Source of the DNA: Nymphaea colorata
Taxonomy: Eukaryota; Streptophyta; Magnoliopsida; Nymphaeales; Nymphaeaceae
Assembly (NCBI RefSeq): GCF_008831285.2
Contig: NC_045139.1
Location: forward strand, 16,846,354-16,910,353
Direction of reading: 5' to 3'
Length of the DNA: 64,000 nucleotides
Part shown: positions 24,736 through 36,500 of the stretch, one piece after another
Layout: every line of letters begins with the position of its first letter
How positions within the stretch are numbered: the stretch's first letter is position 1
Translations under genes and position numbers: made by a program
Notes under the pieces: model-generated
Seen by the model: the letters and a program-made list of their open reading frames with translations, nothing else
Told to the model about the DNA's origin: nothing
Database searches by the model: none

Positions 24736-25846
24736 CTGCAAACAATAATATTCCAGAGGTTAGATTGATGCAAATGCAATCCTCTCTATGAAATCAATGC
24801 ATAAGACTGCAGTTAAATAGTACTTGTAGCTTAGTTTTTCACAGCCATGATGTCATTCATTAACATAAAGAAAAGTATATCTACAAATGTTAAAAATATA
24901 ACAAGGAGCACAGAGAAACATATAACCAAACAATTTATTATTACTGAACTGGCATCAGCATACGTTCTATCATGAATAAAATCAGACATGCAAACAGAGG
25001 TACATGATAACCTAGCAACCACAAATGCTAGTTTAGAAAGATATACTACGAGGAAATGTACTGTTACCAAATCATATAACAAATTACAAAAAAAAATTAC
25101 GACTACCTAGGGTAATCACAAGGAAAGACATGCATCCGTGTAATGATAGACTAACTGCAGTGCAGTTCACGGATTTCCTTATTGAGATCAGAAGTTTAAT
25201 AACGTGCTTGTCACTGTCATAATTTAACATTCAATCCGTACTAAGAATGGAGAAGTTTAGTTTGATTACGCTGCACACATGTGCAAATACGCAAGCCACA
25301 AAGATGATCAACTAAACCCACTACTAAGCATGAAACTCCTGGATAGTGTTCCACGATAACTCCACTAATGTCATACATTCTTAACAATTAACCGAAACAA
25401 TTTGACAAAGTAGGTGACTCTGAATGATTCAAACTAAAAGAATAATGACTAACGTGTTAAGCACTCTTCTCCATCTGGACACAAGATCAGTAACCAAGAG
25501 TCCGAGAGGAACGAACTAGCTTCAGAAGTATGGAAACTAAAAAGTAAAGCATCGGCAGAAGAACTTCGGCAAATGAATACCCATCAAATGAAACAACATT
25601 CACTCCCAACCGCAAGTTCAGCTCGAAATAAACCAAAATTCGCACCGAAAGAACACAACCTAAACGCCCTTCGAACTTCGTACACCCGAACAATCCCTCA
25701 AAACCGAAACCAGAAAAGCTCCGCGATAAAAGGAAAAACTAGAGAATGAACGCAAAAACAGAGTCACTCTAAACAATGGAAGTGCACAAACGACGAAACC
25801 GAACAAAAAAAAGATAAACGCGAACAGGGACTACCGATTGCATAAT

Positions 25847-25855
25847 AAACCCTAA
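25847..25855. promoter_or_regulatory. Telo-box (AAACCCTAA) in the BTF3 leader intron
   Basis: A perfect AAACCCTAA lies about 170 bp inside the 5' leader intron. Telo-boxes near the transcription start are typical of plant translation-apparatus genes. Function here is inference. Confidence 0.4.
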
Positions 25856-26022
25856 ATCCGACACTAAATCCCTAGAAAAAAAATGCAGAAATGAAGCAGA
25901 TGAGCAAGTAACATTCCATTGATCCATCCATGAAAATGACATCAACACACAAAATCCTCGACGAATTACAAGCAAGATGGACACAACAAAAAAGGGGATT
26001 AAGGTTTCCTCAGAAGCCATAC

Positions 26023-26100
26023 CTTGGAAACACAATGAGGAAGAGAGAAAGAGAGAGAGCGCGTGGGAGAGCGAGAAAGAGGATTAGGTTTAGGTGACGC
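26023..26100 (-). other. Probable BTF3 5' leader exon
   Basis: On the minus strand a pyrimidine-rich stretch (CTCTCTCTCTTTCTCTCTTC) ends in CCAAG|GTATGG, a good donor. The BTF3 coding exon is preceded directly by an acceptor at 24,736-24,738. The implied leader intron is about 1.29 kb. The 5' boundary (transcription start) is a guess. Confidence 0.55.
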
Positions 26101-26165
26101 CGCCGAGCGGGGAGGGGCTCACTGACGAAGAAGAGCTCTTGCTGGATGGCTAGGTTTCCATACGC

Positions 26166-26336
26166 TAGTGGTAGAAGTGGACCGGGTTTTCCTAATTGGA
26201 CAGACTTAGATCCGTTTCAGATACTCCCAAATCAGTCTACCGGTTCCAAACCGGGTCTCTGCCCAATCTGATCCATATTTGCCTTCACCTGCGCCGCGTT
26301 AAGCCGATTCGAACCCGACCCGTTTGTACCCTCTTA
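26166..26336. mobile_element. Possible hAT-type MITE at the BTF3 promoter
   Basis: The left end reads tagtggtagaagtggaccgg and the reverse complement of the right end reads taagagggtacaaacgggtc. They share GGTA-AA--GG--CGGGTT, like the common plant ends TAGGGGTGTAAACGGGTCGGG. I could not find a target duplication. The copy sits about 70 bp upstream of the presumed BTF3 leader. Confidence 0.35.
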
Positions 26337-27996
26337 GAAATTTATAACGCCACGCTTCAAGTTACGTCAACGGGTTTGGGTCATGTCGACCCGATCTGGC
26401 TACATAAAGAAGTGTTCCTACTTCAGTTCTGGTTCAGATAATTGGTTCAAACCTGAAGAGGAACCATGATGGATCATGCTGAAATCTCAAATACCCAAAC
26501 CTTGGATTCAGATATGAGCTTGGTTGTATTTTTTTTTTCCTAAATAACGAGTTTAGTATTTAAATTGAGTTTGCCAATTCAAATATATGTGATTTATATA
26601 TATATGTATAAGTTGGTAAACTTCAGTCAAGGATAAAACCCATATCCATTGATTTTTTGTTCAAAAACTATTTTAAATGCAATGTAAACATCTTAATGTA
26701 TTTATAAAGACTATTTTGATAAAACTTGTTTTGATTCAAGTTTATTTAATGAAAAACATTAATTTTTTTTATTATCATGCCATAGGAGTTGTTTATTTTT
26801 CTTATTATAAAAGCACTATTAAAGTATGACAAATGATCAACTTAGTATATATTTTGCATCGACCCATTCTTAAGATCATATCAATAATGTTAGATTGCAA
26901 AAAAAAAAAAATGTCTCTAACCTAAGTGTCTGGTTTTTGCATCAAATTTTGATAATTTTCTTATGCAACCACATAAACAATTGGAGAGGCCGCCAAATTG
27001 GCAAAAGATGTGAATTAATGGATTCCAATAAAATGATCAACAAGCTTATGCTGACAAAGTTACCGATTTGTTATTGGCACATGTCGTTCTCTTTTTTTTT
27101 TTCCCTTTTTTAATATTTTAATAAACCTTTTTCCACTTGTTTTTTGAATATCTTTAAACTATTTCTTATTAATGCCGAGTCGCAAAATTATCTAAAATCT
27201 AGAATTTACATACCCATACTTGGAATGTAGCAAAAGTTGTATTAATACCGATAAATTAAAATCAGCGTCTACATATGCGGCAGGGTACACAAAGTTGAGA
27301 AACAAAACTTTATAATAGCTTTAATATACAAAGCCAAACGATTTTGATGAATGTTTCATTTTTACTTAGACAATGTCATGTTTTTGACACGTAACGTAAC
27401 CTTCTCGGCTTCATAAAAGGATGAACTTGGGGAAAATATTGTTAATAAACGCATTCTTTATTTTTAATATATGAAAAATTAATGAAGCCTACAATATCAT
27501 TTCCATCAAGTCATCCGTCAAATCAACAAAGAATTGCCACTTTGCCGTCTAAAAGGGCCAACATTAATGCACTAATTAACTTCGCAAAAAGTCACTTTAG
27601 TAATTTATATATGAATTGAAAAGACTGATAAATATGGATATAGTAAGTTAAAGCATACAGCAATACTGTCAAATACACATGAAGAAGTTAATGTAAACTA
27701 GTGAACATCAAATTGTCTATAACAACGGTATTTTAGTTCTTTCGTGACATTAATCCCAATTTCAATAACTAACCAAATTTTATCAACTGTGAAAACTTAA
27801 GAGTTTTTTTAACAACATATGAAAAAATTTTGGTTATAACCAAGTAGCTGATGTTGCATTTTTTTTTTAGAGTAACTTTAAACCTTGGCCATTTGATGCA
27901 TTGAAAATATAAAGTTGGAAAGAAGTTTTGAGACTTATTTCAGGAATTGAAGAAATATAAACAAAATGCAGATTTCAAAAACCCCTTTGTTTGCTT

Positions 27997-28276
27997 GACT
28001 TGGGTTTTTGTTACAATAAATAAATTTCTCAGTTTGATATGAATGAAAGATGAAAAGATATATAATCATTGGATTAAGGAACGGTTGAGAGCCCAACAAG
28101 ATACTTTTTTCATCTTGAAAATTTTTTTCCACCCAAAAAATTTTTGTAAATAAATTCCTGAAAACCAACCCAACGGTAACTGTTTTAATCTCAAGTTTGA
28201 TGGGTAAGGAAAATTTTTAAAAATTTGAATTTTATTTCCAGTGCTGCAGGAAATATCTTGCCCATCAAACAGGCCC
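27997..28276 (-). mobile_element. GGGCCTGTTTGATGG-family MITE, copy A
   Basis: Read on the minus strand it starts gggcctgtttgatgggcaag and stays collinear for about 280 bp with copy B at 53,679-53,968 (shared blocks include atatttcctg, ggaaataaaattcaaat, aaacttgagat, atcaaactgagaaatttatt). GTTTGATGGG near the end is matched by CCCATCAAAC about 66 bp inside, so the first 80 bp can form a hairpin. The end resembles Tourist/Harbinger-type termini. Confidence 0.6.
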
Positions 28277-29641
28277 GAAGGTAAGAAAACGGAAGCGCTT
28301 CGACTCTTGTAAGGGTGGTGAGGGTCTTCTCCCGCTCACCTTGAGATAACTTTGCACACTAAAGAGCGATACAGTCCTGTTTGTATTACAACGAATCGTC
28401 GACATCTCATCTCAACTGTTACATGGGTTCAAACAGGTCAGTTCGAGTTGGACACTTATGTAAGTGTTAATGAATCTACTCCCATTTTGGGGCAGCTGAA
28501 TGAAACATTTGCACTTTGTTCATAATGTCAAGGGGCCCTTTTATTGTCTGTATGGCATTCAAAAAATTAGCATGTGAATCGAATCGGCGGGACTGCTGTT
28601 TTGGTCACTTATTCTGTTGAATGGAATATATATATATAAAAAAAAACAAAAACTGAAAAAAAAAATAATAGAATGTCTTAAAACTAAAAGTCGACACGTG
28701 ACGCTTTTTAATCAGCCATTAAATTAAATTAATTTTCCATTGATTTGATTCGAATTGAGAAGCTTGATTTTCAAATGTCTTTTGTGCTGATCATTCAGAC
28801 CCCAATCGATCAGGGAAATGAAGAAGCCATCAAGGGTGGATCATCATACATGAGATCATTAGTAATAGGGATGATAATGGATTGGAGTATGATCCAAACT
28901 CCGATTGATGATAGTACTGGATTGAGATATCAAACAACATCCAATTGGATTTGGTTTTACAAAAACAGGTGATTGAGTTACTCGGATTTAGTCTAAATAG
29001 AATCATACTTTCAACATCTGTACATCTTGTGAGATTAATCGTAATATATAATAATACAATTTCAGTTGTGTATTTAAAAATCGGATTCATAATCAGTTGA
29101 ATTAGATTAGGATCAGATTTAGGTCTTGAATTAAAAAACTGGTTTCTAGTTTGAATGTGTACATGTGAATATCGGTTAAATTGGATCGTGAAAGATATAT
29201 ATCAGATTCTTCGAATCTGATCTGTTGATATCAGAAAACCAAACCCAGAACAAAATATCTAACCCTAATTTTTCTCAAAAGCAGCCAATCGTGCATCGTA
29301 ACTGTCAAACACGCATCTCAACAAGTAGAGAAGTGGGTCCGACGTATCTAGGCAAAAGAAATTCTTGATAATACGAACCCACGCAGGCTAATAGTATTAT
29401 ATCACATCACATGCCATACCTCCCCCTTTTCGACTACCAATCAAATTCCCCCTTGAGGAATCAAACACGCAGAGAAGTGGCTGTGCATGCTCTGTCTTTT
29501 CTCTCCTGTTGTTTTTTCAGACACAGACGTGGCTGTGCCCAAAAGTCGGTGTACCACAGATATGCATTGAGATTTTCTGCTTGTCTTCTTTGTCTTCCTT
29601 GCTCGTTTGCTTTGTCATGATTCCGATTGAACTTATCCACG

Positions 29642-29837
29642 GTAGAAAATGTTTTCGGCAGGTTTGGCGGCCGTCAAAACTATAATTCGGGTAGAAAATG
29701 TTTCCGGCAGGTTCGGCGGCCGTCAAAACCATAATTCGGGTAGAAAATGTTTCCGGCAGGTTCGGCGGCCGTCAAAACTATAATTCGGGTAGAAAATGTT
29801 TTCGACAGGTTCGGCGGCCGTCAAAACTATAATTCGG
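29642..29837. repeat. Minisatellite, 4 x 49 bp
   Basis: There are four head-to-tail units starting at 29,642, 29,691, 29,740 and 29,789. Each runs gtagaaaatgtttyc, then ggcaggttcggcggccgtca, then aaactataattcgg. Units differ by one to four substitutions and there are no indels. The array is GC-richer than its flanks. Confidence 0.95.
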
Positions 29838-31617
29838 CTCTTTTTATGAAAAATTCCTAACTCCATCCGTGGTTACAAATGTATTGAGGATTAGAGGTCG
29901 GATTAAAACCAGTTCTAATAATATAACCACATCGCTAAACCAAATTTAGATCGCTTGAAAGGTGCAGCCTACAAGATTTTCAAGCCGAAAGAAGTGAATG
30001 AGTTTAATGAGGATCGCGCTCTATCTATGGTTGGCGATAGAAATTTCACAACTGCTTAAGAATTTGAGGATAATAAAAATGCACATCTAGCTTTTCAATA
30101 TTGTTGAAAACACGCTTAAATTTTGTGTTGCTAAAAAAAAAGATCCTTCCACCAATTAAACTCACCAACTTAAGTTGGGGCAATTAAAATAAATAAAAAT
30201 GGCATTATTTTATTAAATTTCATGTTGATTAGTTCGTATTGGCATCATCGATATTTTCACAAGCGATATTTAGATCTGATGGATGCTTGATGTTGCCGAA
30301 TAACTAAAAACAAAAAAAATTAAAGGCTAACAAATTAATAATCAAATAAAAAAAATACAATGTATCGCATAAAAACAATATAATTCATTGTCGCTTAAAA
30401 TGGAATAGATGGCGAATAATTATATCCACTGTTAGATTCAAGGGTGCCATGTATAAGTTTTTAATTGTTTGTAAATATTTTAGTTTTTGTGTATTTTAAA
30501 TGTTTTTTATATGTTTTCGTTTATTTTTCCTGAAAATGATTTTATAGTATTTTTCGCTGATTCACTTTGATGACGCCGGCTCTGTCTAAGAAGCCGACCT
30601 TTTTTTAGTCGAGCCCTCGTCCCGTGTGCAGTGTACTTCTTGAGAGTTCCAATCGCCTGCTATGAATGTCATATAAAGGCTCAAAATATATGTCGGGGCT
30701 CAAACATTTAATAAGATTTCGATGTCGACGCTTCACAAGCAACCATTTACTCTCGTACGCGAAATAATATCGAGATGATACCGATTTTTACACATTTGTT
30801 TGAAGTCCTTTTTGGATGTCACGCCTTTCTTGTGAGTTCCACCCACCTACTGCGTATCTCACATATAGAGCTTCGAATAATCTTTGTGCTAGGGCTCTAG
30901 CATATAATCTGAGCAATTATTTACTGTCACGACTTCATCCAACTTTGTGCTAGGGATCAAGCATATAATCTGGTCGCGACTTCATCCAAGTGAGCCAGAG
31001 GAAACCCCAATGCCCATAAGAGAGCCAACTTTTTTTTTTTTGTCTCAAACTTTAGGGAGCACTTTATTACTTTGGATTTGAAATTTTCATGGATTTGATG
31101 TGGATGCCACATGACATGTTTGTGTTAATGTGATGAATGATCGATGGTAAAGTGCCCAGTCCATCAAACTAAAGATTTTAGGTTAGGCCTAAGATTCATT
31201 GTTACAATTCTTATTTTATTTATTTATGTTGAAAAAAAATCCGATTTAATACTCAAAGAGAATAATTTGATCTTCGGTGCTCAAATCACGAAGATCTCAA
31301 ATTCTAGACCATCAAAAACACCTTAGGTTAGATCTAAATATAGGGACAAGGTCCATCTATTTTGAGTTTTGTATTCTATTGATCCAGAAACGAGAATCAA
31401 ACTGATGACTAGGCTTTAATGATGGTGACTTTTCTTTTTTTTTTCAAACTGTTTTAAAAGTATTCCTTTTGTCAGCTTATATTTAATTATTTTCAATCAG
31501 CGAATAGATTGGTCCAATGACAACTTCAGCCATGTAATTTGTGAATAAGATTTTGAAACCAAGATTTATAGGCCTAAAAGAAAGCATGTAATCAAACAAA
31601 GCAAGCAGATTGACTGC

Positions 31618-31800
31618 AGCGAGGGGCAGAGCTAGAGTAGGGCCCACATGGGTCTTGATTCCACCTCAAATTTTTTTAAAATGTATATGTAAAATTTATA
31701 AAATTTCACTTGTTCTATACAAAAATTTTGAAAAACGATGTTTCGACCTCAATCAAAATTTAGAAACTTTAATTCAGCTAAGGGCAGACCCATGAAAAAT
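31618..31800 (+). mobile_element. GTGGCGGAGCC-family MITE-like remnant
   Basis: The left end is degenerate (cagcgaggggcagagctag). The body shares aaatttttttaaaatgta, tttcacttgttctataca and aaaattttgaaaaacgat with the copies at 12,766 and 52,475. No intact right end is visible. Confidence 0.5.
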
Positions 31801-32471
31801 ATTTGATTCTTGTTATGAGAATGCTTAGAATTACAGGATAGATGAACTTAAATTAGAGAATTCTTATTTTGTCCACAACTACTACTCAAGATTTAGTTTT
31901 TATTTCTTTAAGAGTATTCCATTATGGAGTGAGAGCCAAACCTTCCCTTTCTCCTTTTATACAAGTTAGTGTTTTAGTTCCGTCCACTCGGCCCAATGGG
32001 CCACTGAAGTTAAAATAAAGGTTCTTTTCGAAAGATCTGCTTTCCAAAACTCTCACTTTATATGTATGACTCGACGCTTCTACATAGTTAAAATTCAATT
32101 TAAAGTGTTCCAAGGTCTGGATCTTTTAAAAAGGAACCTTTTTTCCTTTTATTTTTGCTTTCAAAGAGTCTCCCTTCTAGCAAGAAATGCATTTCAATTG
32201 TTATGAAGCTGAAATTCTGGATGCTTAATGAGGTTTGACCGAGTATTGATAAAGTTTGTAATTTCTACGTCAAAGATTGCGGCAGTCGAATTTAGAACTC
32301 ATTAAGAAAATAATGTTTGAATTTGGAATTCCAAAGAGTTAAACCATCGTTGATCCAAATCCAGTGAAATCTGGATCCAACTGAAATCTAATCTTCTTAA
32401 ATCCAACGGTTCGTTTACTTGTTGCCGTTTCCCGTTTGCCCCCCCCCCGTCATGCGTCCGTACCATCCTCA

Positions 32472-32498
32472 GCCGCACGTGAGACTCACGTGAGCGGC
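32472..32498. promoter_or_regulatory. Palindrome with paired ACGTGAG/CTCACGT
   Basis: The perfect inverted repeat ACGTGAG-a-CTCACGT (32,477-32,491) is flanked by gccgc and gagcggc. It holds two ACGT cores like those bound by plant bZIP and bHLH factors. It lies about 1.1 kb before the remorin ATG; any link to that gene is inference. Confidence 0.3.
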
Positions 32499-33358
32499 TC
32501 GCCGTCCCACTTTTCGCCTGAAAGAAGCTTTGCCTTTGGGGCGTCCCGATGAACGATGACGTGGAAGTTGGTCCGACGATTTACCCGTGTTTGGATCCAG
32601 ATCTCATGAACCAAGACCCGGACTCGGAACCGGAAATCCCTGACCCCGTCCCAACCAGCCAAGTTTAGCCACGGATCATCGGACCCAACACGAAGTCCAG
32701 AGATCAAATTTGGTGTCTGGATCCAGATCTCGGTGGCCCAAGTTCCCTATGGGAATCGAGACAAAGTTCGGCGACCTAGGTCCAGATCCACTATTGACCT
32801 GCCGACTGGGGGCCCCACAGGGTCTGCTTGGAGACGACCGCGTGCTCCGCCTATCATAGCGGGGAGGTTGAAAAGGTCCGTTGAAGTTACGAAGTTATCC
32901 TTTTGTGTTACCGTAAACTCGAAAAGCTTTTTACCGGCACTTCACTTATTCTAACGGAAACAAAACGTTAAGTACATTAACAAGTTGCCGCCTAACTTTT
33001 AAAATTTGCCCGACAAGTGCTTCGGTTTTAGATTTAACCCTCAAACCACCGCTTTCTTGAAAATAAAATCAGAAGATTGCCCAAGCAGCTGTTTAAGAGT
33101 TAACTTCCTGTGTGATAAAGTTTAAAAGTTGGGAGGTGAGATATTAATAGATCATCTTGGGAGCCGCTTTCTGTAATTTGTGCTTTTTAATTTAAAAGCG
33201 AAAGGGACACGAAAGTATCGTTCGTAAACAATCAATAAATTCAACAAGGTTACCTCGACATTTTGAACGTCGCGATAAATAACGATATGGGACGTCCTTA
33301 AATTATGGCGGGCGTTTTTTCAAGCGGTAGGGCGCGGGGAGCCCTTCGTTCTTCCAAG

Positions 33359-33364
33359 TATAAA
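33359..33364 (+). promoter_or_regulatory. Possible TATA box of the remorin gene
   Basis: TATAAA lies in a GC-rich setting (gcgcggggagccc upstream) about 225 bp before the main ATG. The resulting leader would start near 33,390. Confidence 0.45.
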
Positions 33365-33458
33365 CGAGGACGGTAACTCGTGGTCGTTCATTTTTTTTTT
33401 TGCCTTTTTGGGGATTTTCTTCGCCAGGAAGAGCCCTTCTAGGACGGTCAGGGGAGTG

Positions 33459-33562
33459 ATGAGACTGGAGAGTGATGGCTCTACTGTAATGGCGACGCCG
33501 TGATGATGTTGATTAAGAAGAAGACGGTGCTTCTTTCTCCTCCGCTTCTTCTCCTTCTGTAG
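33459..33562 (+). promoter_or_regulatory. uORF cluster in the remorin leader
   Basis: Three short ORFs precede the main start. uORF-a is 33,459-33,503 (14 aa, MRLESDGSTVMATP). uORF-b is 33,475-33,489 (MALL). uORF-c is 33,503-33,562 (19 aa, MMLIKKKTVLLSPPLLLLL). The stop of uORF-a and the start of uORF-c overlap as TGATG. uORF-c stops 23 nt before the remorin ATG. Translational control is an inference. Confidence 0.5.
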
Positions 33563-33585
33563 CTTCCGTTGGAAGGCGGTTCTCC

Positions 33586-36500
33586 ATGGAATACAAAAGG
33601 ATAGAGAAGATCCAGGTACCTATCTCTCTCCTTCTCTCTCTCAAAATCTCTCGAGCTCTTGCAATTTTGAAGTAATCTCCGTCTCCTTCGTGATTCCGAT
33701 GTTCTCTCTGGATTTTTTGAGCTCTTTCCTGATTTTTATGTTCGCCTTGACTCTCTGTCTGGAGCTTTTGAACTCTTGTCTGTTTCCGTGATTTTCGTCA
33801 TTGAGTCGACGAACTCGAGATATCGTTGTAGTTTCTCTAATATGCCGCTTGCTGTCTGGAACTGTATCGTCATTCCTTGAGGCATTAGAGGTACGATCGT
33901 CACGCTTGTTTCTTATCGCTCGAGCTCAAGTCCTGTTCTGATCCGGATTCTGCGCTTTCTGGTATTCTCTGTTGATGCTTGGGAAAGGACACGTGACCCG
34001 TCGTTTCAGTGGCTGTCATTTCATTTTCTTGTCTTCTGTGGGTTCGGAGATCGGAAGTGCGGCCTTCTCACTCGTTTGGAGGCTCACGTTTCTTTAAACG
34101 TGGGGGCATTTGGTTTTCTGCTTGGACTGTGAGGTAATTAGTAGCCGATCTGTAATTTGCGCGCTTGGGTTTGGTCTCTTCAGTGTAGATTTTCGTGCCG
34201 ATCGTTTATTTGAATAGTAAGTGTTTAATAAGTTTTGACCGAAGTCCTGCTCGATTGGATACGATTTTTTATTTTTTGAATATACGGGAATTTGCTCGCT
34301 CTCTTTGTTGAAGAAGTAGCCTCATCTGAAACTCTGCTCACCTATTGTTAGGGTTTTCAAATGGGATATGAATGCTCCCTGTATTGCCATTGCTGTTTCC
34401 GATTACTGTTACTACTGTCATTACTACTGCAGCTACTTGTTCAACCATCATGTGTTTCGAAGAACATTTCAAAAGATGGAATGCATTTTGAGTTCCACTC
34501 ACGCTAATGTTGATTTTCTTTTCGGGGTTGTTTCTTCCGGAACTATTAAATTTAGTTTTCCATTCTTGTCCGTTTATATCCATGACCTCAAATTCTAGGG
34601 ACCCGTTGTGAGTATGAACTATTAATTTCGGGTGAAAAGCTGTTCGCACTTGTCCAGGGAAAGTGTAAAATAAAAATAAAAAACTGGAAAGGAAAAGGTA
34701 TGGAGCTAAGGAGACGGAGATGTGCTTATGGAGTGGCGTTTTTAGTCGGTTATCAGCTTATTGTTTCATCTTATTTGGTTCTTGCAAATTTTGATTTGAT
34801 CTAGAATTCAACCGACTTTCACATGCATGAGTAATATGCCATAGTTTATAAAAGTTTTCGTCTTATTGTTTGTTGTCATGGTTGTTACCATGATCACGAT
34901 CAACGTAGATCTTCTTTGGTGCCAGAACTGTGAACTTATATTTATAAGCGAAAAGACCCGTTACTAATTATTATTTGTTTTGAAAAGTTAGTCAGGAATT
35001 GTCTCCCCTAGCAAATTGAGGCTTAAGCTTCTGCACGTTCAGAAGAAAAGAAGAGAAGAGGAAAATGCTGGAACTGCATGTTCACCACTCCCTAATGAGA
35101 ATGACGAGTTGGAGGATCAAGGTTTTTCTTTTTGCTGTATATCTGAATTATTTTGTTGTTTTAGTATTTCTTTCATCCTTTTCTCCATCTTGCAAAGCTG
35201 AACTCATTAAGAGCATCTTCCATTTTGTTCTTCAGTTTTCTGTTCATATAGAAACCTAAAGCAAAATGTTTCTTGAGATGAGTTCGAGATTGTGTTAAAA
35301 AGCTTGATGCTTTTGCATAAGTACAAAATACTCTATACTTCGTTTCATGTAGCCAATTTAGGTCAGATGATGACATGCCAACGTTTTGGGTTTGGAGTAA
35401 TCATGTTTAGGCATGGTAGCTTAAGCTGAATGACACTTCATCCATGCAAGAGATTCATCTGAACAAGCATTAGAAGCAGTTTAATTGTCTAGAAGCTTGA
35501 TTGATTTGTTTCATTTGTTTAATAAACAGGGGCCAGCAGTGACTGCAAGGATTTGGGTGTTGTACACGCTGAAAATTCCACTTTAGTGGGTGATGATACA
35601 TGTGGAGATTCAATTCCTGTAATGGATAGCACTGCACCCTCACAAGATCAAGAAAACGTTACAAACTTGAATAGTTCAAGGCCAAATAGATCACTGGAAG
35701 ATCAAAATGCTGATTATGATAGTGGTCTTGAAAGTGGAGGTCTCTCAAGTTTCGAGTTCCAGCGAACTGAGAGGTCTGGTCAGCATCGGTTTATGTTGTC
35801 ACCGTTTTCCAAGCCAGCACCTTCAAAGTGGGATGATACGGGGAAGTGGATTCCAACAGCATTGCCCAGTGATAATCAGGTGAAGAGCATATCTAAGGCA
35901 GGAACTGCTCATCCACAGGGATTTCAAAATTTGGTTCCAAAGAAATCTTGGTTTTATGGAAGTCGCCAGCCTAGCATTCCCAGTGGCCCTTCTGCAAAGA
36001 TTGTGACAGAAGTTCCAAATGAGCGGGTGGATACCAAACAGATTGATCTCAGTCAAGTGAAGAGGGAGCCCCTCATGCAGAAATTTGCTTTTACTCCACC
36101 TGTGTCAGGACCTTCACTAGAACCAGCTAATTTGGGGGTTGAATCTTGTTCCTCTGTCAATAAATTTCGAGATTCATATCCTACAGCTTTGGTCCTAACA
36201 GAGGTTCCTGTTCCAGACTCAACAAGTGAGCATTGCAATTCATTTATGATGTGTTGGGTGGTGATTTATTTGATCATATGTTTTTTGGATATGTAGGAAA
36301 TCTTGCTGTATATTTTTTTGGCCAGACCTGACTTTTTTAATATTTTCTTTAAGATTTCTTCCTTCTCTTTCATTAAAAACATCAAACAATGGTATTGGTT
36401 TTTGCAGTAAGTTTCAGCAGGCATGATTCATCTGTTTCTGTTCGTAATGCAACTACTTCTATTCCACCTTCATTGACAGTAAAGTCTGTATCAATGAGAG

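Larger units (their letters stand above)
26400..33350. other. AT-rich intergenic region before the remorin gene
   Basis: I find no gene here. The region holds the repeats listed separately (27,997-28,276; 29,642-29,837; 31,618-31,800), a 61-bp imperfect direct repeat around 30,882 and 30,943 (ctttgtgctaggg), and a GC-richer block at 32,430-32,880 with a run of C at 32,441. ORFs of 60-90 aa are composition noise. Confidence 0.55.
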
